A stretch of DNA of 64,000 nucleotides from Caballeronia sp. NK8. Its GTDB lineage: Bacteria; Pseudomonadota; Gammaproteobacteria; Burkholderiales; Burkholderiaceae. The notes beneath the pieces were generated by a model. The model saw nothing but the letters and a program-made list of their open reading frames with translations, was not told the origin of the DNA and searched no databases. Both the position numbers and the translations under genes were made by a program. Below are positions 24,770 through 33,377 of this stretch, in pieces; position 1 is the stretch's first letter; each line of letters starts with the position of its first letter. Location: contig NZ_AP024324.1 of NCBI RefSeq assembly GCF_018408855.1, positions 682,001 through 746,000 on the forward strand. Direction: 5' to 3'.

Positions 24770-25690
24770 CTAGCGTTTCCTCGGAGTACCGCGTTTGCCT
24801 TCGAAGAGTTCGCGCTGTTTGGCCAGGCCTTCTCCCACCACATCGAAGAAAGCTCGCACGCGCGCGGTTTTCCGCAGATCGGCATGCGTGACGATCCACA
24901 ATTCGCCTTCCAGCTCGGCGACCGGATTCGCGGCCACGCGCGTGACACCCGTATCGCTGTCGCCGAGATAGCACGGCAAGAGCGCAAGGCCGACACCGGC
25001 GCGCGCGGCGATCAATTGATTCACCAGACTGTTGGTCCGGTACACGACCGACGCCGACGCCGCATTGATCGCGAGCCACTGCGCCGCGCGAATGCCTGAT
25101 GCCGCTTCGTCCCAGCCGATCAACGCGTGACCGTCGAGCTTCTGGCTGCGCGAAAGCGCGCCTTTCTCCGCGACATACGACGGCGCGGCGTACCAGCCCC
25201 ACGCGACGCCCGCAAGCTTTTTACCCCACAGCTCGCCCTCTTTCGGCCGAACCGGACGCAACGCGATATCCGCTTCACGCCGCGCGAGACTGAGCACGCG
25301 ATTCTCGATCGACAGTTCGACGACGATACCGGGATGTGCCCGACGAAATGCCGCGAGATGCGTGGTGAGCTGGCTATACGCGAGCGTCTCCGACGACGTG
25401 ACGCGCAAGCGTCCGCTCAGCCGATGATCTCCGCCGACGACGTCGCGGCCCAGCGCCAGAAACTCGTCCTCCATTCGCTCGGCGCCGGCCGCGATGCGCG
25501 CGCCTGCCTCGGTGGGCTGATACACGCCGCCCGGCAAGCGCTCGAACAGACGCGCGCCGAGCTGCGTTTCGAGCGCCTTCAGGCGGCGATAAGCCGTCGA
25601 ATGATCGATGCCCAGCGTCTCGGATGCGGCAGTGAGACTGCCGTCACGCTGAATGGCGAGCACGAGTCGAAGTTCGTTCCAGTCTTCCAT
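24770..25690 (-). CDS. LysR-family transcriptional regulator
   Basis: A 306-residue LysR protein of the branch starting MEDWNELRLVLAIQRDGSLTAASETLGIDHSTAYRRL, read across the first winged helix. The effector domain is present from about residue 90 (LRVTSSETLAY). It is transcribed divergently from a GST-SMR gene pair across 120 bp and is its likely regulator. LysR proteins of this branch often control exporters or detoxification genes. Confidence 0.85.
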   Translation of the reverse strand: MEDWNELRLVLAIQRDGSLTAASETLGIDHSTAYRRLKALETQLGARLFERLPGGVYQPTEAGARIAAGAERMEDEFLALGRDVVGGDHRLSGRLRVTSSETLAYSQLTTHLAAFRRAHPGIVVELSIENRVLSLARREADIALRPVRPKEGELWGKKLAGVAWGWYAAPSYVAEKGALSRSQKLDGHALIGWDEAASGIRAAQWLAINAASASVVYRTNSLVNQLIAARAGVGLALLPCYLGDSDTGVTRVAANPVAELEGELWIVTHADLRKTARVRAFFDVVGEGLAKQRELFEGKRGTPRKR

Positions 25691-25810
25691 GCGTCGAGGT
25701 TAATACGGCGCTTGCATCCCTGCAAGTGTGGCTTTCACGGTGACAATGGACTTGCATGCTCGCAAACACTACTCTGCCGTTATCCGAACGCATCAAACGG
25801 GAGAGACTCA

Positions 25811-26515
25811 ATGAAGATCAATGAAACATCCACACTTACGCTCGTCAGTCATCCGCTTTGCCCTTACGTGCAGCGCGCCGCCATCGTGCTGGCGGAGAAA
25901 GGCACCGGTTTCGAGAAGCGTTATGTCGATCTGGCGAACCGGCCCGAATGGTTCGATGCGCTTTCGCCGCTTGGAAAAGTGCCGTTACTGATGATCGCGC
26001 GTGACGGCCATGAGGACGCTGTGCTCTTCGAAAGCGCCGTCATCTGCGAATATCTCGACGAAACGCAGCCGGGCCGCACGCTGCTGCCGAGCGATGCGCT
26101 CGAACGTGCGCGGCATCGCGGATGGATCGAATTCGGGTCGTCGATTCTTGCCGAGATCTGGAAGCTGGAAATCGCCACCGATGCGCCGGCATACCACGCT
26201 CAACTCGAGGCATTGGCGCAGCGCTTCGCGACGGTCGAGCGCGTGTTGGGCGCGGGGCCGTGGTTCGCAGGCGGCGAATTCGGCATGGTCGACGCCGTGT
26301 TCGCGCCGATCTTCCGCTACTTCGATGTATTCGACGAACTCGCGGCCCTTCACGTGTTCGCCGATACGCCGAAAGTCACCGCATGGCGAGACGCACTCGC
26401 GGCACGCCCGAGCGTGATCGGCGCGGTGCCTGCCGACTACGCACAGCGCTTGCGCACGTTCCTGCATGGTCGCGACGCGTACCTGCTTCGCGAAAGCATG
26501 GAGAAAACGATATGA
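25811..26515 (+). CDS. Glutathione S-transferase family protein
   Basis: A 234-residue GST. The N-terminal thioredoxin-like domain (1-85) contains SHPLCPYVQRAAIVLAEKG with a Cys-Pro pair at the active-site position (omega/lambda-like) and the cis-proline and Ser of GKVPLL and ESAVICEYLDE. The helical C-terminal domain follows (about 95-225). A Cys at the catalytic site suggests thiol-transferase or dehydroascorbate-reductase-type chemistry in place of conjugation. Its stop overlaps the start of the SMR gene (ATGA), so the two are expressed together. Confidence 0.85.
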   Translation: MKINETSTLTLVSHPLCPYVQRAAIVLAEKGTGFEKRYVDLANRPEWFDALSPLGKVPLLMIARDGHEDAVLFESAVICEYLDETQPGRTLLPSDALERARHRGWIEFGSSILAEIWKLEIATDAPAYHAQLEALAQRFATVERVLGAGPWFAGGEFGMVDAVFAPIFRYFDVFDELAALHVFADTPKVTAWRDALAARPSVIGAVPADYAQRLRTFLHGRDAYLLRESMEKTI

Positions 26516-26841
26516 GCCAGAGTCTGGGCTGGCTGTTGCTCATCCTGTCCGGATTGCTCGATGTCGCGTGGGCCGTCTCGATGAAGTTCACGCAAGGCTA
26601 CACGCGCCCCGGATGGACAGTGCTGTCAATCGTGTTGCTCGCAGCGTTCGTCTATCTGCTCGGCAAGGTACTGACCGTGTTGCCCGTGGGCAGCGCGTAC
26701 GCGGTATGGACCGGCATCGGCGCGTTGGGAACCGTGCTGCTCGGCGTCGTGCTGTTCGGCGAGGCCGTGAGCGCGCTGCGGGTCGTCGGTGTCGTATTGG
26801 TCATCGCCGGCATTGCAGCGCTGAAGCAGGCGCCCGCCTGA
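26512..26841 (+). CDS. Small multidrug resistance family exporter (SugE/Gdx-like) with TM1 Asp
   Basis: A 109-residue four-helix SMR protein, an inner-membrane proton-coupled exporter. It is closest to the SugE/Gdx guanidinium-exporter branch by SAYAVWTGIGALGTVLLGVVLFGE in TM3-TM4. The TM1 sequence reads LSGLLDVAWAVSMKF, so the membrane-embedded acidic residue is Asp17 where E. coli SugE has Glu13 (AGLLEVVWAV). It overlaps the GST gene by 4 nt. The substrate could be guanidinium or another cation. Confidence 0.85.
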   Translation: MSQSLGWLLLILSGLLDVAWAVSMKFTQGYTRPGWTVLSIVLLAAFVYLLGKVLTVLPVGSAYAVWTGIGALGTVLLGVVLFGEAVSALRVVGVVLVIAGIAALKQAPA

Positions 26842-26850
26842 CGCGAGAGA

Positions 26851-27762
26851 TCAACGGCCCTCGTGGTCCTTATGCGGCGCCTTGAGATACTGCTCCAGAA
26901 ACTCGACGAACACCCGCACCTTCGCCGACAGATTCAAACGCTCCGGGTAGATCGCATAGATATCGGCAGAGGGCAGCGACCAGTCCGCGAGCACCCGTCT
27001 CAGCGACTCTGCGTCCAGATACGGCTGGACATCCCATTCGGAGCGGACCAGCACACCGTGTCCTTCGAGCGCCCAACGCAGGGTCGCTTCGCCATCGTTG
27101 CTGCTCATCGAACCATGCACCTTCACCATCTCGTGCCGCTTGCCTTTGGTGAAGTGCCATGTTCCATAGGCCGTGTCGTTCTCTCTCAGAACGATGCAGG
27201 TGTGGCCGCGCAGATCGCCCGGCGTTTCGGGAGCGCCGTGCGCTTTCAGATACGCGGGAGATGCGCAAACGAAACGTCGATTGGACGCCAGCTTCTTGCC
27301 GACGACGCGCATATCGGGCAATTCGCCGAAGCGGATGCCTACATCGAATGCGAACTCGGCAAGATTCATGGGCCGGTCAGTCAGATCCAGTTGCACTTCG
27401 ACATCCGGATACTGCCGGCGAAACTTCGACAACGCGGGAACGATGTATCGGCGGCCAAAGCCGAAGGTCGCGTTCACTTTCAAAAGACCCTGAGGTAAAT
27501 CGCGACTGCTCGACACCATCCTCTCGAGCTCTCGCACCTGTTCCAGCAGCTTTGTGCCGGTGCTCAGATACAACTCGCCTTCTTGCGTCATCGCGAGCCG
27601 ACGCGTCGTTCTGTTCAGAAGCTTCACGCCTAGCCGTCGTTCCAGTTGACTCAGGCGCAGACTGATCGATGGAGGCGTCACGCCCAGTTCGCGCGCCAGC
27701 GCTGACAGGCTTCCCTGGGTGACTAACCGGCCGAAGAACTCAAGGTCTGAAATCGCGTCCAT
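26851..27762 (-). CDS. LysR-family transcriptional regulator (TtdR/DmlR-like)
   Basis: A 303-residue LysR protein of the large DmlR/TtdR branch. The helix-turn-helix is LSALARELGVTPPSISLRLSQLERRLG, and the effector-domain segment LLKVNATFGFGRRYIVPALSKF is characteristic. It is divergent from the LeuC/LeuD/2HCT operon with a 117-bp spacer. A CCTAT-N7-ATAGG inverted repeat lies just upstream of its own ATG, which suggests autoregulation and control of the operon. Confidence 0.87.
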   Translation of the reverse strand: MDAISDLEFFGRLVTQGSLSALARELGVTPPSISLRLSQLERRLGVKLLNRTTRRLAMTQEGELYLSTGTKLLEQVRELERMVSSSRDLPQGLLKVNATFGFGRRYIVPALSKFRRQYPDVEVQLDLTDRPMNLAEFAFDVGIRFGELPDMRVVGKKLASNRRFVCASPAYLKAHGAPETPGDLRGHTCIVLRENDTAYGTWHFTKGKRHEMVKVHGSMSSNDGEATLRWALEGHGVLVRSEWDVQPYLDAESLRRVLADWSLPSADIYAIYPERLNLSAKVRVFVEFLEQYLKAPHKDHEGR

Positions 27763-27769
27763 TTATAAG

Positions 27770-27786
27770 CCTATCTTAAGAATAGG
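27770..27786. promoter_or_regulatory. Candidate LysR operator
   Basis: CCTAT (27770-27774) and ATAGG (27782-27786) form an inverted repeat with a 7-nt AT-rich centre (CTTAAGA). It starts 8 bp upstream of the LysR start codon in the divergent spacer with the dehydratase operon. It has the partial dyad typical of LysR sites. Confidence 0.4.
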
Positions 27787-27879
27787 TTAAGTCAGGCTGT
27801 ATTTTACGGAATCAACGCTGCAATTACACTCTCTTCAACGCTCGGACAAGCGAGCGCCCCCAGTACCGGAGAGAGACAA

Positions 27880-29292
27880 ATGGCACAGACGCTTTATCAG
27901 AAGATCGTGGATAGCCACACGGTCCTGCGCGTCGATGAGCAGCACGTCGCGCTGTATGCCGACCTGCACATCATGAACGAGTACACGAGTCCGCAGGCAT
28001 TCGCGGGGCTCGCCGAGAAGAACCTGCCCGTGCGCTGCCCCGAAAAGCAGATGGGCATCGTCGATCACGTCATTCCGACGCATCCCGTCGCCGTCGACAA
28101 GCGCACCATCTTCATCGACGCCGCCGCCAATCAGGCCGCCAACTTCACGCGCAACTGCCAGAAGCACGGCATCCATCTGTTCGATGTCAAAGACCGCGAA
28201 CAAGGTATCGAGCACGTCGTGGCGCCCGAAATCGGCCTGATTCGTCCGGGCATGGTGGTGCTGTGCGGCGATAGCCACACGACGACTTATGGCGCGCTTG
28301 GCGCGCTCGGTTTCGGCATCGGAACCTCGGAAGTCGAGCACGTGCTTGCAACTCAGACGCTGGTCTACCGCGTGGCCCGCGACATGCACATCGTCGTGGA
28401 CGGTACCTTGCCGGCGGGTACGACGTCGAAAGACCTCGTGCTGTACATCATCTCGAAGATCGGCGCACAAGGCGCACGGGGATTCGCGGTCGAATACTCG
28501 GGCCCGGCGATCGCGTCGCTGTCCGCCGAAGCGCGCATGACGCTCTGCAACATGACGGTCGAAGCCGGCGCGCGCGGTGCATTGATCGCGCCCGACGCGA
28601 CGACGCTCCGGTACGTAGCCGAGCGCATCAAGGACCTTTCGCAAGCCGATATCGCCGCCGCGACAAACGCGTGGCTCGAACTGAAGTCCGACGCGGATGC
28701 CGCTTTCGACATCACGCACCGGTTCGACGCGCGGGACGTTGCGCCGTTTGTCACCTGGGGCACCAGTCCCGACCAGGCCATTCCGGTTACCGCGCGCATT
28801 CCCGGTCTTCCCGAGGAGCCGGTCGAAGGCAGGAACGCCGCGAAGGCTTTGGACTACATGGGTCTCGACGCCGGCCAGGCCATCGACGGACTCGCCATCG
28901 ATCATGTGTTCATCGGTTCATGCACCAACGCGCGTATCGAAGATCTTCGCGCGGTCGCCGATGTCGTACGTGGCCGCAAGGTCGCTTCATCGGTTCGGGC
29001 CATGGTCGTACCCGGCTCCGGCATGGTGCGTGAGCAGGCGGAACGCGAAGGCATCGCCGGTGTGCTGATCGAGGCAGGTTTCGAATGGCGTCAGCCGGGC
29101 TGCTCGATGTGCCTCGCCATGAACGACGACATCCTCGAACCGGGTCAGCGCTGCGCCTCGACCACCAACCGAAACTTCGAAGGGCGGCAAGGTCGCGGCG
29201 CACGCACGCATCTGATGAGCCCTGCCATGGCCGCGGCAGCCGCGCTCGCGGGCCACATCGTCGACGTACGCAAGGAGTTGGCTCATGTCTAA
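27880..29292 (+). CDS. LeuC-like aconitase-family hydro-lyase, large subunit
   Basis: A 470-residue large subunit of the isopropylmalate isomerase family (aconitase superfamily). All three Fe-S cysteines are present: Cys348 (GSCTNARIEDL), and Cys408 and Cys411 (PGCSMCLAMN). Substrate-loop motifs GDSHTTTYGALGALGFGIGTSEVEHVLATQ are normal. The setting differs from leucine biosynthesis: no leuB or leuA is present, and a 2-hydroxycarboxylate transporter lies in the same operon. A catabolic dehydratase for citramalate, 2-methylmalate, malate-like or related acids is more likely than leucine synthesis (inference). The small subunit overlaps its 3' end by 8 nt. Confidence 0.85.
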   Translation: MAQTLYQKIVDSHTVLRVDEQHVALYADLHIMNEYTSPQAFAGLAEKNLPVRCPEKQMGIVDHVIPTHPVAVDKRTIFIDAAANQAANFTRNCQKHGIHLFDVKDREQGIEHVVAPEIGLIRPGMVVLCGDSHTTTYGALGALGFGIGTSEVEHVLATQTLVYRVARDMHIVVDGTLPAGTTSKDLVLYIISKIGAQGARGFAVEYSGPAIASLSAEARMTLCNMTVEAGARGALIAPDATTLRYVAERIKDLSQADIAAATNAWLELKSDADAAFDITHRFDARDVAPFVTWGTSPDQAIPVTARIPGLPEEPVEGRNAAKALDYMGLDAGQAIDGLAIDHVFIGSCTNARIEDLRAVADVVRGRKVASSVRAMVVPGSGMVREQAEREGIAGVLIEAGFEWRQPGCSMCLAMNDDILEPGQRCASTTNRNFEGRQGRGARTHLMSPAMAAAAALAGHIVDVRKELAHV

Positions 29293-29932
29293 GAACACGT
29301 CCCTGACCGGCGTTGCCGCGCCGCTGCCGCTGAACAATCTCGACACCGACCAGATCATGCCGAAGCAGTTTCTATTCGGTATCGATAAGTCAGGCCTCGC
29401 ACGGGGCGTTCTCTACGACCTGCGTACGAACGCGGCCACAGGCACGCCCCGGCCCGACTTCGTGTTGAATCGCCCCGAATACCAAGGTGCGCGCATTTTG
29501 ATAACCGGCGCGAACTTCGGCTGTGGTTCCAGCCGCGAACACGCCGTCTGGGGCTTGCAACAGGCGGGCTTCGATGCAGTCATCGCGCCGAGCTTCGGCG
29601 AGATCTTCTACTTCAATGCGCTGAACAACCGGCTTCTGCTGGTGATGCTCGAACCGCACATCATCGCGGAGCTGACCGCGCTCGCCAGCGACCCGGCGAC
29701 GAACACATTGACGATCGATGTCGAGAATCAATGCGTCATCACAGCAGACGGCGCAACGAAACACGCGTTCGAATTACCCGCCCGACAGAAGCACATGTTC
29801 ATCGAAGGGCTGGACATGATCGGCATGACGCTGAGCGACAGCGATGCCATCGGCGCATTCGAATCGAAGCATTACGCCGCGCATCCGTGGATGAAGATCG
29901 ACCTTCCGAAACAGCAAAAAGCAGCTCGATAA
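29285..29932 (+). CDS. LeuD-like aconitase-family hydro-lyase, small subunit
   Basis: A 215-residue swivel-domain small subunit of the LeuCD family. Motifs include LNNLDTDQIMPKQFL near the N-terminus, ITGANFGCGSSREHAVWGL and APSFGEIFYFNALNN, matching LeuD. The length fits the bacterial form (about 200). It starts inside the last codons of the large subunit, so the two are translationally coupled and should form one heterodimer. Confidence 0.87.
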   Translation: MSKNTSLTGVAAPLPLNNLDTDQIMPKQFLFGIDKSGLARGVLYDLRTNAATGTPRPDFVLNRPEYQGARILITGANFGCGSSREHAVWGLQQAGFDAVIAPSFGEIFYFNALNNRLLLVMLEPHIIAELTALASDPATNTLTIDVENQCVITADGATKHAFELPARQKHMFIEGLDMIGMTLSDSDAIGAFESKHYAAHPWMKIDLPKQQKAAR

Positions 29933-30004
29933 GAGACGCGCCAAGCGTCCATTCCCAAGGGCCTCTCAAGGCCCGCAGAGCCCGCAATCCATCAGGAGAC
30001 ATTC

Positions 30005-31327
30005 ATGGAAACCTCTTCCGTGCGCGCATGCAATGCGCCGTCGGGATTTCTCGCGAAAATCAACCACGTCAAGATTGGCGGAATGCCTGTCGTGATGTTC
30101 GCGGCGCTCGCGCTCGTGATCATACTGGCGGCCGCTACAAAGAAACTTCCGAACGACATGATCGGCGGCTTCGCCGTTCTCATGCTTTCCGGACTTTTAC
30201 TCGGAGAGATCGGAAGCAGAATTCCTCTTTTCAGGCATATCGGCGGTCCCGCCATACTCTGCCTGTTCGTACCATCCGCGCTGCTCGGATACAAGTTGAT
30301 GGATGACGCCTCGCTCAAGGCCATCACCACGACGATGAAGACGGCGAATCTCCAGTATCTGTATATCGCGTGTCTCGTGGCTGGCAGCATTCTCGGCATG
30401 AACCGGAAGATCCTCATCGAAGGCTTTCTGAAGATGTTCGTGCCATTGCTGATTGGAACCATCACGGCAATCGCAGCGGGCGTACTCGTCGGCCTGATGT
30501 TCGGCTACGATCCGAAGCACGTGTTCTTCTACATCGTGATACCCATTCTCGGCGGCGGCATTGGCGAGGGCATTCTTCCGCTTTCCATCGGCTATTCGGA
30601 AATCACGGGTGCGGCGCAAGGCCACCTGATTGCGATGATGGTTCCCGCAGCGTTGATCGGCAACGTCGTTGCGATTCTCGGCAGCGGTATTCTGAAGCGC
30701 TTTGGCGAGAAATATCGGCAGTACAGCGGCGACGGCACGCTCGTCAGGACCGGAGAAGATCAGGCTCTGCTCAAAGCGCAGAAAACCGAAGCGGCACTGG
30801 ACCTGCGGTTGATGGGCTTCGGCTTGCTGCTCGGCTGCACGCTGTTCATCCTCGGCGCGCTGCTATCACCCATCACGGGTATTCCGGGTCCCGTGCTGAT
30901 GATCATTGCGGCCGCCGTATTGAAGCTTTTCAAGGCAATTCCGGAATCGATGGAAGTCGGCGCGTATCAGATGTACAAGTTCATGTCGACGAACCTGACC
31001 TTCGCGATACTCGTCGGACTAGGCACGCTGTTCGTGTCGTGGGACAAGCTGGTAGGCGCGTTCTCGCCGGCATACTTCGTCATTTGCGCGGCGACCGTCA
31101 TCGCGATGATCATCTCCGGCTTCTTTGTCGGCGCGTGGCTGAAGATGTATCCGGTCGAATCCGCGATCATCACCGCGTGTCACAGCGGCCTTGGTGGAAC
31201 CGGCGACGTGGCGATTCTGTCGTCGTCGAACCGGATGGGTCTGATGCCCTTTGCGCAGATTTCCACGCGCATCGGCGGCGCGGGGATGGTCGTCTTCGCC
31301 ACGCTGATGATGAAGTGGTTGTCCTAA
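30005..31327 (+). CDS. 2-hydroxycarboxylate transporter (2HCT family, CitS/CimH-like)
   Basis: A 440-residue inner-membrane secondary carrier of the 2HCT family, which moves citrate, malate, lactate or citramalate-type acids. The two re-entrant-loop motifs are present: GGGIGEGILPLS in the N-half and GLGGTGDVAILSSSNRMGLMPFAQISTRIGG, in segments, in the C-half. The conserved Arg of the C-terminal loop is visible in STRIGG. RBS AGGAG lies 7-8 nt before the ATG. It follows the LeuCD-like genes by 72 bp in the same direction and probably imports their substrate. Its stop overlaps that of the convergent EamA gene by 4 bp. Confidence 0.88.
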   Translation: METSSVRACNAPSGFLAKINHVKIGGMPVVMFAALALVIILAAATKKLPNDMIGGFAVLMLSGLLLGEIGSRIPLFRHIGGPAILCLFVPSALLGYKLMDDASLKAITTTMKTANLQYLYIACLVAGSILGMNRKILIEGFLKMFVPLLIGTITAIAAGVLVGLMFGYDPKHVFFYIVIPILGGGIGEGILPLSIGYSEITGAAQGHLIAMMVPAALIGNVVAILGSGILKRFGEKYRQYSGDGTLVRTGEDQALLKAQKTEAALDLRLMGFGLLLGCTLFILGALLSPITGIPGPVLMIIAAAVLKLFKAIPESMEVGAYQMYKFMSTNLTFAILVGLGTLFVSWDKLVGAFSPAYFVICAATVIAMIISGFFVGAWLKMYPVESAIITACHSGLGGTGDVAILSSSNRMGLMPFAQISTRIGGAGMVVFATLMMKWLS

Positions 31328-32220
31328 CCTGCAGCACGTTGCAGCGTGCGCTGACGACCAGCGTGCAGGATCATCACACTGAAGATGATGAGTACGAGCG
31401 CCGCGCACTCCAGCAGACCGAACTTCTCTCCAACCGCCCAACCGATGATCAGCGCGACGGCCGGAGCCATGTAAGTGGCGCCGGACGACGCCACCGCGCC
31501 GAACTTTTCGAGAAGGTAGTAATACAGGAAGAAGGAAACGCCGGTACCGAGAATCCCGCCTCCGACCACCAGGCCGACGGCCGCCAATGGATCGTGGAGG
31601 ATGTTCGTCACTCCGCTGAAATCGGTGACGGCCGCAAGAACCCCAACCGCGATGCCCATCTGCCAGGTTGCCAGTGCGAGCGGAGGCAGACCCGATGGCG
31701 ACAAGAATGCGCGCACGTAGACGTAAGAAAGTCCGAGCACGAGTGAGCTGATCAGCAGCCAGCAAACACCTGCGAACTCGATCGAACCCGCCGCGCCTTC
31801 CCATGGCCGCGCGATCAAGGTGATGCCAACGAAGCCGAGCAAAACGCCCAGGGCCATCGTGCTGTTCATCTTCTCCGTTCTCAGAAAGAAGACAGAGAAA
31901 ATCGCCGTAAAGAGCGTGGCCGCATTGCCAAGCACGGCGGCTATCCCGGAAGGAAGCAGCGCCGTGCCTTTGGTAATTGCGAAATAGTAGAACGCAGTCG
32001 CGACGAACCCCATCACGATGAAATGATGAAGGTAACGCAACTGATCGAAGCGGATGACCTTCCTTCGCCAGGCAACGAAAGCCAGCGGAAGAAAGCCGAA
32101 GAATACGCGCAGGAAGGCTATCTGCATCGGGCTGATCGAGGACGACGCCCACTTCATGTAGATAAAGTTCGATCCCCAGAAGAGACCGAGCATCACGAAC
32201 GCAAGCCGCGCAAGCTTCAT
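31324..32220 (-). CDS. EamA-family (DMT) membrane transporter
   Basis: A 298-residue drug/metabolite transporter with ten predicted helices in two EamA repeats. The first repeat begins LAFVMLGLFWGSNFIYMKWA and the second LLISSLVLGLSYVYVRAFL. Members export amino acids or other metabolites, and the substrate is unknown. It is a single gene, convergent with the 2HCT transporter. Confidence 0.85.
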   Translation of the reverse strand: MKLARLAFVMLGLFWGSNFIYMKWASSSISPMQIAFLRVFFGFLPLAFVAWRRKVIRFDQLRYLHHFIVMGFVATAFYYFAITKGTALLPSGIAAVLGNAATLFTAIFSVFFLRTEKMNSTMALGVLLGFVGITLIARPWEGAAGSIEFAGVCWLLISSLVLGLSYVYVRAFLSPSGLPPLALATWQMGIAVGVLAAVTDFSGVTNILHDPLAAVGLVVGGGILGTGVSFFLYYYLLEKFGAVASSGATYMAPAVALIIGWAVGEKFGLLECAALVLIIFSVMILHAGRQRTLQRAAG

Positions 32221-32272
32221 GTCGATGCTATATCAAGTACGTCATGACGAATGGCGGCGCCGCGATGCAACG

Positions 32273-32291
32273 GGCCGGGATGATCCCGGCC
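32273..32291. terminator. Possible weak terminator after the betaine-binding protein gene
   Basis: GGCCGGGA and TCCCGGCC pair around TGA, 8 bp beyond the stop codon of the minus-strand gene. No clear U-tract follows, so it may be Rho-dependent or only stabilise the 3' end. Confidence 0.3.
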
Positions 32292-32298
32292 TCGCGCA

Positions 32299-33174
32299 TC
32301 ATTCCTGAAGCCACGCCTTCACTTTCTCCGGATGCGAGTCGACAAACTTCTTCGCCGCCGCATTCCAGTCGTTCGTTGCGTTGCCGTCGAGTTCGATCGC
32401 TTCGACATCGGACAAGGTCAGCTTGTAATGCCGGATGAACGTGTTCGCGCGCGGATACTTCTGCGCGAACTGCTTTGAAGCGAATCCACGGATTTGCTCG
32501 TCACCGCCCAAAACGCCCTTCGGGTCCTTCAGATAGCGCATCTTGTACTTTTGCCACAGCCAATGCGGGCTCCATACCGTCGCGACAATCCAGCTCTTCG
32601 ACTGATACGCGCGCGAGACCGCCGTCAGCATGCCCGCTTCGCTCGCCCGGATCAGGTTGTAACCCGCGAGATCGTAGTCCTTCATCGCCTTTTCCGACGC
32701 GACCATTTCGCCGGCGCCCGGTTCGATGCCCTGAATCGTTGCGTTCAGCTTGCTCTTGACCTCGGGCTTGTTGAGATCGGCAATCGAAGAGACTTCGCTC
32801 TCGGGCACATAGTCCGGCACCGCCCAGCCGATCTTCGCGCCCGTATAGATCACGCCCAGGTCATCCATCTCGTTCTTGAAGCGGGCGTAGTACGCCGCGT
32901 GCGTGACCGGCAGCCACGCGCCGAGCATCAGGTCGACGTCGCCGCGGGCGACCCCCTGAAACTGGATACCCAGATCGGCGACGATCAGCGTCACGGGCTG
33001 CTGCAGTTTCGTTTCCAGCACGTACTTCGCCGTGTACGTGACCGCTTGCGTATCGGCCCAGTTGGCCAGAGAGATCTTGATCGGATCGGCGGCGCTGGCA
33101 GACATCGCGAAGGTAACGGTCGAAACCGCCATGCCAACGTTCAGGATGAAGCGTACGGCGGAGGAATTCTTCAT
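32299..33174 (-). CDS. Glycine betaine/quaternary amine substrate-binding protein (OpuAC/ProX family), orphan
   Basis: A 291-residue periplasmic binding protein with a signal peptide (cleavage after SAMSASA-type residue 28). It has OpuAC-fold Trp positions that form the aromatic cage for quaternary ammonium ligands: SLANWADTQAV, MLGAWLPVTHAAYY and VWSPHWLWQKY. No ABC permease or ATPase gene is adjacent, so it must dock with a transporter encoded elsewhere. Nearby lie a TetR regulator and a TMADH/DgcA-like demethylase, suggesting a link with betaine or dimethylglycine use. Confidence 0.85.
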   Translation of the reverse strand: MKNSSAVRFILNVGMAVSTVTFAMSASAADPIKISLANWADTQAVTYTAKYVLETKLQQPVTLIVADLGIQFQGVARGDVDLMLGAWLPVTHAAYYARFKNEMDDLGVIYTGAKIGWAVPDYVPESEVSSIADLNKPEVKSKLNATIQGIEPGAGEMVASEKAMKDYDLAGYNLIRASEAGMLTAVSRAYQSKSWIVATVWSPHWLWQKYKMRYLKDPKGVLGGDEQIRGFASKQFAQKYPRANTFIRHYKLTLSDVEAIELDGNATNDWNAAAKKFVDSHPEKVKAWLQE

Positions 33175-33377
33175 GTCAGGTTCCCTGTGTTCTTATCGCG
33201 ACGGTGACAACGAAACGAGCTGGATGCGTACGATCTAATCTTCCGAGGGTTGAGAAAAACGGTGCGCGAAATACACGCGGCAATTTGGCGCTTGAGTATT
33301 CGAGTGCATAAAAACGATGTCAACGTGATTTGTTTTCACCTCCGCATTACTTTAAGTTATGCGTAAGTGGGCGTCGA
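33175..33377. other. Intergenic region with promoter for the betaine-binding protein
   Basis: About 200 bp of unusually AT-rich sequence between the orphan binding protein and TetR, presumably holding the binding-protein promoter. No clear box pair or terminator was recognised. Confidence 0.3.

Noticed and set aside
27880..29932. Leucine biosynthesis leuCD
   Set aside because: Absence of leuA/leuB and presence of a 2-hydroxycarboxylate transporter argue for a catabolic paralog, though this cannot be proven here.
32221..32298. Small ORFs around the EamA and betaine-binding gene junction
   Set aside because: No start signals, and the segment carries only a short GC-rich dyad.
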